Source: Tetrapyrgos nigripes
Lineage: Eukaryota; Basidiomycota; Agaricomycetes; Agaricales; Campanellaceae
Direction: 5' to 3'
Length of the DNA: 64,000 nucleotides
Assembly: GCA_013368315.1 (NCBI GenBank)
Contig: JAACJM010000298.1
Location: 31,797 to 95,796, forward strand
In this document: piece after piece, positions 58,496 through 64,000 of the stretch
Position numbering within the stretch: the first letter of the stretch is position 1
How the letters are laid out: every line of letters starts with the position of its first letter
Notes under the pieces: generated by a model
What the model saw: only the letters and a program-made list of their open reading frames with translations
Database searches by the model: none
What the model was told of the DNA's origin: nothing
Program-made: the position numbers and the translations under genes

Positions 58496-61400
58496 ATGAA
58501 CCCGTTTATTGATACAGAAGCCGGCGTCTCAGAAGACGAAGAAGAAGAGCCGCTCTTTCTTCCAGATAGTGAGGAGGAAGAGGAGGAGGCAGAGAAGTGG
58601 GAGGGAGAAGAAAGTATGTTTTTTATGTCCAAGTGTATAGAATAGTTATTGACCCTTTTCTGCAGCGTTTCACGATGAAAACCAAGCACTGCACCATCAT
58701 GAAGAAGCTGAAGAAAGTACACTGTGGGACGCGTTTATCCAGCGCAGCAAGACGCGTGCAAACGCCAGCGTTCCCCCAATTAACGTGTCCTCGGATATCA
58801 GTGATGAAATATTACATATCTCGCTGCTCCGACAGGTCAACCCACCCGCATTTTGGCTTCTCAAATGTAAAGTAAGTAGGATTTGTGTTAATCTCCCGTT
58901 TCCATACTGACATAGGAGCTACATCATCTAGCCTGGGTCAGAATACGAGCTCGTCTCTGCGCTATATGAGCGTTTTACCGCACCAGACGGCTTTCCTTCT
59001 GTCCAACCTTCAACCACACCTCTGCTGCAGGTCCCAATACCAACTCAAACCCTCGGATGTCCCGCTTCCATGAGGCCTTTGACGCTGTTCGGCGAGGTCT
59101 TCACTCAGGGAGCGAGATACCTGAGATCCATGCCGAATTGGAGCGAATCTTGCAAAACGAATACGTCAGTAAAGACTGGGATGCTGCCGTATCAGCTACC
59201 ATCCTGGAAGAGGAGACTGGGCTGCAGGCTGCCTTGGATACAATCAACTCGTTGGAGCAGCAGTGGTTGTCCCAGAACAGTGTCTCTCAGGGGATGACCA
59301 CATCCACCCAGGCCTCAGTCCCTAGTCCCGCTCCTGCAGCTACAATCTCATCCTTCGGTCCAGTCGCTCCTTGGCTCACCAGGAATATGACCACCGTCCC
59401 CGAGCCATCATCAGTCACCGAACCAGTCAATCCGTCTTCAGTCACCAATCCTTCTCCAGTCACCCATCCTTCAGCTATCACATCTGCCCCCTCCACGTCA
59501 CCTTGTCTCATCTGTTCTGCCTTGTGCATACCTAGCCTCTCGGGGTGGGTCTACGTCGAAGCAGAGCCTAAACTCCATCCATCCTTTGCCAAGTCAGCAC
59601 CTCTCATCCAGTTTCTTCAAAGTCGTAACTATGTGAGGTGTAGTCGCAGTGGATCCCCCATAATGGAATTGGTCTCTGCCCAAGAGATGGGTCAGCTGCT
59701 TCAATGGACTCTGCCGGCTATCAAACCAATGAGCTGGGTCAGAGTGAGGAAGGGCATGTATACTGGTGATGTGGGTTTCGTAGTCAGACTAGAAACCTCG
59801 GGTCCAGCCTGGCGAGTTGTCGTTCTCGTCATTCCTCGGTCTAGCAGCGACTCAGTCAAGGGTAAACGAAAAGCCACTGAAGGTCGTGGTGAACAGCACC
59901 TATTCAGAGAAAATGTCAACAAGCCACCGATGACTGGGCGAGCGGGGAACGGTTTGGAATACGAGAACGGACTATTGGTCAAGGCATTTGACATCAGTTC
60001 TGTGAGCTACGCAGACGTCAATATCTCGTACCACACCAGGGTCCTTTTCAACCAATGCCAACATCCATTGTTGCAGACCCATCCACTTCCAGTGCCATCT
60101 AGTTGGATTTTTGAAGCAGATGAAGAAGTTGATACCTTGAAGAGGCTAGCTGATGGTGCCGAGAAGCCAGCTGGGGCTCAGGTCGAAGAACGTCGAGGGA
60201 AGAACCGAGAGGAAGAAGGCCAGTCGGATGTAGAGGACAACCTGCAATGCTTCAATCAGCTCATGGCTCTAGCGGAGACAGTCGACAAGAAGAAGAAAAC
60301 AAGAATAGCAGCGAGGTCACCACAGATAGAGAAAATGCTGATACGGCCAGGAACGGTTCAGGAAGTTAGTGGGCAAAAATGTTTGGTGTCATACTTGGAT
60401 CCTGCTCAGCCTGAAGAATGGGTCGAGCAACTCAACATCCGGAAGCGGTTCCGTTGCACAGATAATGTCGTCGTTTCTCATGGAGACGCTCTCATTCATG
60501 GAGTCATAGTCAATATTTCTGGTGAGACCTGCGAGGTCGTAGAAATGGCAGGCCATCAAGATTATAGGGCAAGTTATCTTTTTATCGAGATTTACATACA
60601 AACTGAGTCTTAGAGCAGGTCTACCATTTCCATGTCAACACATGTAAGCGTGTTGGTGCCCGAGATTCAGATGGAGGTCATCGTCTTCCCTGGATAGACC
60701 AGCATGTCTCCAGCCGTCAAGGCGCTGGAAAATACGCTAGCTACATGGGCTACATCACAAACATCTTCTACCCCAATCTGTATACCAAGGTAGAAGTGTA
60801 TTTTCCTCTCTTGAATGAGTTGGCCATCCTGCGACACGACGACGTTGTTCAGGTGTTGTGAGTCTTATACTTTTTTTTGCTACGATCTCTTCCTCACCTT
60901 GAATCATAAAAACAGGTCAAGAATGTTGCTGAAGGACGTATTGCCTCTTGCTCCACATCAAAAGCAGTTTCATCAACTTGACTGGGATCAGGATCATGAA
61001 GACCAGGACCATGGTGCAGCACAAGGAGATCCAGCGTCTCAATCCCTAGCCACGCCGGAAACCTCTGCAAAGATGGTGCCCAAGACACCTCGCGCACCTT
61101 GGGAGAACATTAATGTCATTGTCATTCGTGGTCCGATGAAATTTTATGAAGGCATTGTTGTCAACGTTTTGCGAGGAGACACCATGCAGCTTGGAGACGG
61201 TAGTCTGGCATTCCCTAGTGGATTGCGTGTCACAATCAGCTTCAGTCAGGTCATGACATACGCTCACAGAAACGCAGGGAGAACAGAGATTGATTATAGT
61301 TGGATTCGTGATGTGAAGTGAGTATTAGCTTTTTTATTGCCTCTCATGATCCAGCGACTGACTTCGTGAGCAGTACTGGACAGGGACTAAACGAAGCGCA

Positions 61401-62110
61401 CCCTTTAAAGCACTCCCAGCGGTACTATCAGCCTAAGTTCTCTGTCAAACCCATCAAGATCCCCAAAGCCTCTTCGTCTGCATCCACTCTTCCCCACTCT
61501 CTCACTCCGCCTCCACCCCATCACGAACAAGTGGTTCGTGATGGTGGTGCCTGGGACCCCACCTACTCCGAACTCGACTGGCCATTACTTACTACGGAAT
61601 CTCTACCGACGTGGATGCACCCTCCACTCGACAGGAAGACATTCATAGCTACTCACAAACCCAAAAACCGACCTGAACAAGACCGAATGCATGCAACTCC
61701 CTTGTTGGATCTCAAGAAGGTGCGCCTTCAATATGGTAAAAGCAAACCCTTCCTTGTGGATCCGGCGGAGGTCTATCCAACGCCTGTGAGAGCTACATCT
61801 CATGAAGGAGGCATCCTCATTTGTTTTGGGGAACATGCAGGCAAATATGCTCGTCGTCTCTATGTTCGGTTTAACACAAAGGACGGCCACGACGAGGAGC
61901 CCTGGATTGGTGGTGGCAACTTTCAGAAACTGGGGAACAGCACAGGAGGAGGTCTGGGATGAGGAGTTGCTTATTGAAGCGAGTGATTGTGCGAGTGCCG
62001 GTCCGATATCTTGTGATAGTCCATGCTCTTCCTGGGTGCAGGAGAGAAAAGCAGCGTTGAGAAAGAAGCGACAGCAGAAATGCCCGTCCAAGAAGAAGAA
62101 GGAGGAGTGA
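58496..62110 (+). pseudogene. Spt5-like NGN/KOW-domain protein (Agaricomycete-expanded type), end frameshifted
   Basis: Spt5 is the RNA polymerase elongation factor with NGN and KOW modules. Exons: 58496-58613 (MNPFIDTEAGVSEDEEEEPL, acidic as in Spt5), 58666-58871 (LRQVNPPAFWLLKCK), from 58932 PGSEYELVSALYERF (NGN-like), then a phase change to RMSRFHEAFDAVRRGL and a long exon (59057-60570) with SGWVYVEAEPK, PMSWVRVRKGMYTGDVGFVV (first KOW, about 59725) and DNVVVSHGDALIHGVIVNI (second). Next exons: to 60857, 60916-61317 (NINVIVIRGPMKFYEGIVVN, third KOW-like), and 61374-62110. Near 61910 the frame shifts by one base: EEPWIGGG replaces a phase continuing VVATFRNWGTAQEEVWDEEL to a Lys-rich end at 62110. 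Likely a lineage-specific paralogue rather than the essential Spt5. Confidence 0.68.
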
Positions 62111-62234
62111 TTTATTGGACATTTTGCACGCATCCATACCCCCTGTATTACATCTACTTTGCATGAACATACTTGTTTTGGACTGTCTTTGTATTTCTCG
62201 CTTGCTGTCGGTTTTGTATCAATATTGCGTGTAT

Positions 62235-63425
62235 TTGTTCATTGTAAATACTTATATTCATTTGTAGATACTTCAATTCTTGATAATAGAGATACATTGT
62301 AATACTAAGACTGATCATAAGGGTGCTTGTCCGAGACGAACGTTAAAACTACATTACTACGACCCATTGCGATGGGAGATGGACAGAAGCAACAGATGAG
62401 GATCACTCCAAGGTAAGTTAGATCGTGCTAGCTGGCTGATGGAAAACGGTTTAACTGACTATAATTTGGCAGTCGCTAGTCTTGTGCGCATGGATAGCGT
62501 TCTCTTCATCGTCCCACGCCAATAAAGCCAGCAAGAAGTCAATCTGCTCGTTTCACTGATAGAGGCGCGCCGGTACTCATCGTCCTCGTCATAGTCGTCG
62601 TAGATGTCGTGATAGTCAGTGTGTACGGTGACAATACCACCGTCGGAAACGCAGATCGTGAGGCCCAGAATAGGATCCTCCTGGGCAAGGCAGTCAAGGA
62701 CTGACTGACTGAGCGAGCTTGGGCGGGGGCGACTGAGAAACAATGGCCCACTTGGCTTGCTCACGCTGGAGCTGTTGTCTTTGAGATAAGACACGGTGTT
62801 TACTGGAGGATGCAGGCTGAAGTGAAAATTGGCAAGTCGGCAAACCGAAGGACTCTGGAGATGAGAGCACACTGCAGTCAAGTCGACGTGCAGAGACGGA
62901 GCACTCTGCAGTAAAGTCGTCGTCGTACATGGACGCGTCGTTGAAATAGGACGTGTCGTTGAAGATAGTACATGTATTATAGTAGGACATGTTTGGAGTG
63001 GGGCCTTGGGTGGTTCGGAACACATTTTATACTGTTCATGACCAATTTGTCGAGAATGTATGTGTTTGTCTCATTATCTCGTAGATGTAGAACAATAAAA
63101 ACTAGATGAGCGAGGGTGACGACAATGGCCTCAGACCGTTCAACTTCTCTTTTTCGTTGCTTCAGTTCTTTCAGTGTAGATACTTTTACTTGGATTCATT
63201 TGTAGATACCTTCAAGTCTTTTGAATAGAGTTACATGGTAAATACTAAGTCTGATTCGTAAAGGCTCTTGTCCGAGACACGACGTTAAACTACATTACCC
63301 TGACCATACCGATGGGAGACTGACTGAAGCTATAGATGAGGAATCCAAGGTAAGTTAGATCGCGCTATCTGCCCAATGTAAAACGGTTTTACTTACTAGA
63401 TTTTAACAGTCGCTATCATCACCTA
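62235..63425. repeat. Tandem segmental duplication, period ~938 bp
   Basis: catttgtagatacttcaatt...cttgtccgagacgaacgttaaaa...ccaaggtaagttagatcgtgc at 62259-62430 recurs at 63197-63370 with scattered changes. Each copy is the 3' flank of a minus-strand paralogue, so a gene plus its 3' end was duplicated in tandem. Confidence 0.82.
62459..63023 (-). pseudogene. Uncharacterised acidic protein, copy A, broken by a 4-bp repeat expansion
   Basis: From ATG 63023 (MFRTTQGPTPNMSYYNTC) to PPPKLAQSVSP and a stop at 62694. Past a (GACT)3 run (62699-62712, plus strand) the shifted phase continues VLDCLAQEDPILGLTICVSD, DYHDIYDDYDEDDEYR and ends at 62459. Removing one 4-bp unit would restore the phase seen in copy B (KLAEEVLEFLVAEDPLLHLT), so the extra unit is the lesion. 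Copy A also lacks the intron and second exon of copy B: after MKRTLSMRT it joins directly to agcgactgccaaa, which resembles the last bases of copy B. Function unknown; no signal peptide or membrane segment. Confidence 0.72.
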
Positions 63426-64000
63426 GCTGGATAGGATCAGACATCAATGCCAAGGGGGAGGTCGACGGAAGGATTGGTAAAGCACTCAGGGCGTGCTTGA
63501 TTAAAGCCAAGCTTGAATAAGTGTTCGTGAAGACGGGATGGTCAGCTAGTAAGAGAGCTGTTAGAGGACGAATATGAGTGAGAAGGTGAGCACGCACATG
63601 AAATCTCCTTTCCAAAACTCTGCAATTATTGTCCAAAATTCCAGGCATTCACGTTCTATGGTCTCATATTCTAATAAGAGTGTCTCAGTGAGTGTGGGTT
63701 CTGAGGGCCAGCTTAGAAGAAAACTCACCCGCGTCTGTGTGCAACGATAGCCTTTTCTTCACCGTCCCACGCTGCCAAAGCCAACATGAAATCAATCCCC
63801 TCATCTTCGCTGACCGAGATCGGTGGTACTCGTCGTCCGTGTCGTCATGGTCGTGGAAGCGAGAGTGCGCGGTGATCCAACCTCGGTCAGAGACGCTGAT
63901 GGTGAGGTGGAGAAGTGGATCCTCTGCGACAAGGAACTCAAGTACTTCCTCGGCGAGCTTAGGAGCGACTTGAAGAACGATAGACCATTTGGCTTGCTCG
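63403..64000 (-). CDS. Uncharacterised acidic protein, copy B (5' end outside window)
   Basis: Exons (minus): from beyond 64000 to 63729, then 63557-63403, with a 171-bp intron (gtgagt donor, aacag acceptor). Protein reads EQAKWSIVLQVAPKLAEEVL, DPLLHLTISVSDRGWITAHS, DDTDDEYHRS, RGLISCWLWQRGTVKKRLSL, then ALLLADHPVFTNTYSSLALI and ends GDDSDC. Parallel to copy A over about 95 residues (roughly half identical by eye). Frame intact in the part seen. Function unknown. Confidence 0.65.

Overview
The window looks like a transposon-rich, partly decayed stretch of a basidiomycete (Agaricomycetes-type) genome. Reasons: genes are broken by short GT..AG introns (about 40-170 bp), there is a NACHT-ankyrin STAND receptor of the mushroom type, a Plavaka-type (CACTA-related) transposase, an integrase-core protein and a KOW (Spt5-like) protein of kinds seen repeatedly in Agaricomycetes, and Copia and Gypsy LTR elements. 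No tRNA, rRNA, CRISPR or bacterial feature was seen. Most coding segments carry frameshifts or stops, so many entries are relics rather than working genes.

Layout. 0.4-1.2 kb: relic of a Vps74/GOLPH3 (GPP34) gene. 1.3-5.4 kb: repeats and a 743-bp non-autonomous hAT element with perfect 8-bp target duplication. 5.4-12.2 kb: a structurally complete Copia retrotransposon (two 284-bp LTRs, 5-bp target duplication ATATG, half-tRNA-iMet primer site, polypurine tract) whose gag-pol is disabled. 12.2-18.4 kb: repeat-rich, no gene, with an 830-bp fold-back element. 18.4-23.35 kb (minus): a NACHT domain plus about 26 near-identical ankyrin repeats, with a frameshift just after the Walker A motif. 23.6 kb: small MITE. 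26.5-27.1 kb: fragment of a Grx3/4-type monothiol glutaredoxin. 28.5-44.3 kb: a dense cluster of transposon-type genes: uncharacterised nuclear-looking protein (minus), Plavaka transposase (plus), a putative 2-oxoglutarate/Fe dioxygenase-like segment with a chromodomain and a long helical C-terminal part (plus), and an integrase-core protein (minus). 44.3-50.9 kb: decayed Gypsy element, interrupted by a TA-flanked MITE and a repeat that recurs inverted downstream. 50.9-52.2 kb: minisatellites. 52.4-55.9 kb (minus): uncharacterised, partly broken gene. 56.2-56.9 kb: small intact three-exon gene. 58.1 kb: 82-bp near-perfect hairpin. 58.5-62.1 kb: Spt5-like NGN/KOW protein. 62.2-64 kb: a tandem duplication giving two paralogous acidic proteins, one broken by a 4-bp repeat expansion, the other running off the window.

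Two themes link the pieces. First, broken frames across unrelated elements share one lesion type: in-frame TGA at positions where Arg (CGA) or another residue reachable by one transition is expected. This fits C-to-T decay at CpG, the footprint of cytosine methylation or a RIP-like process. Second, the 28.5-44.3 kb cluster places a transposase beside a dioxygenase-like/chromodomain protein and an integrase, a combination reminiscent of fungal transposons that carry TET/JBP enzymes; this is inference and needs domain searches.
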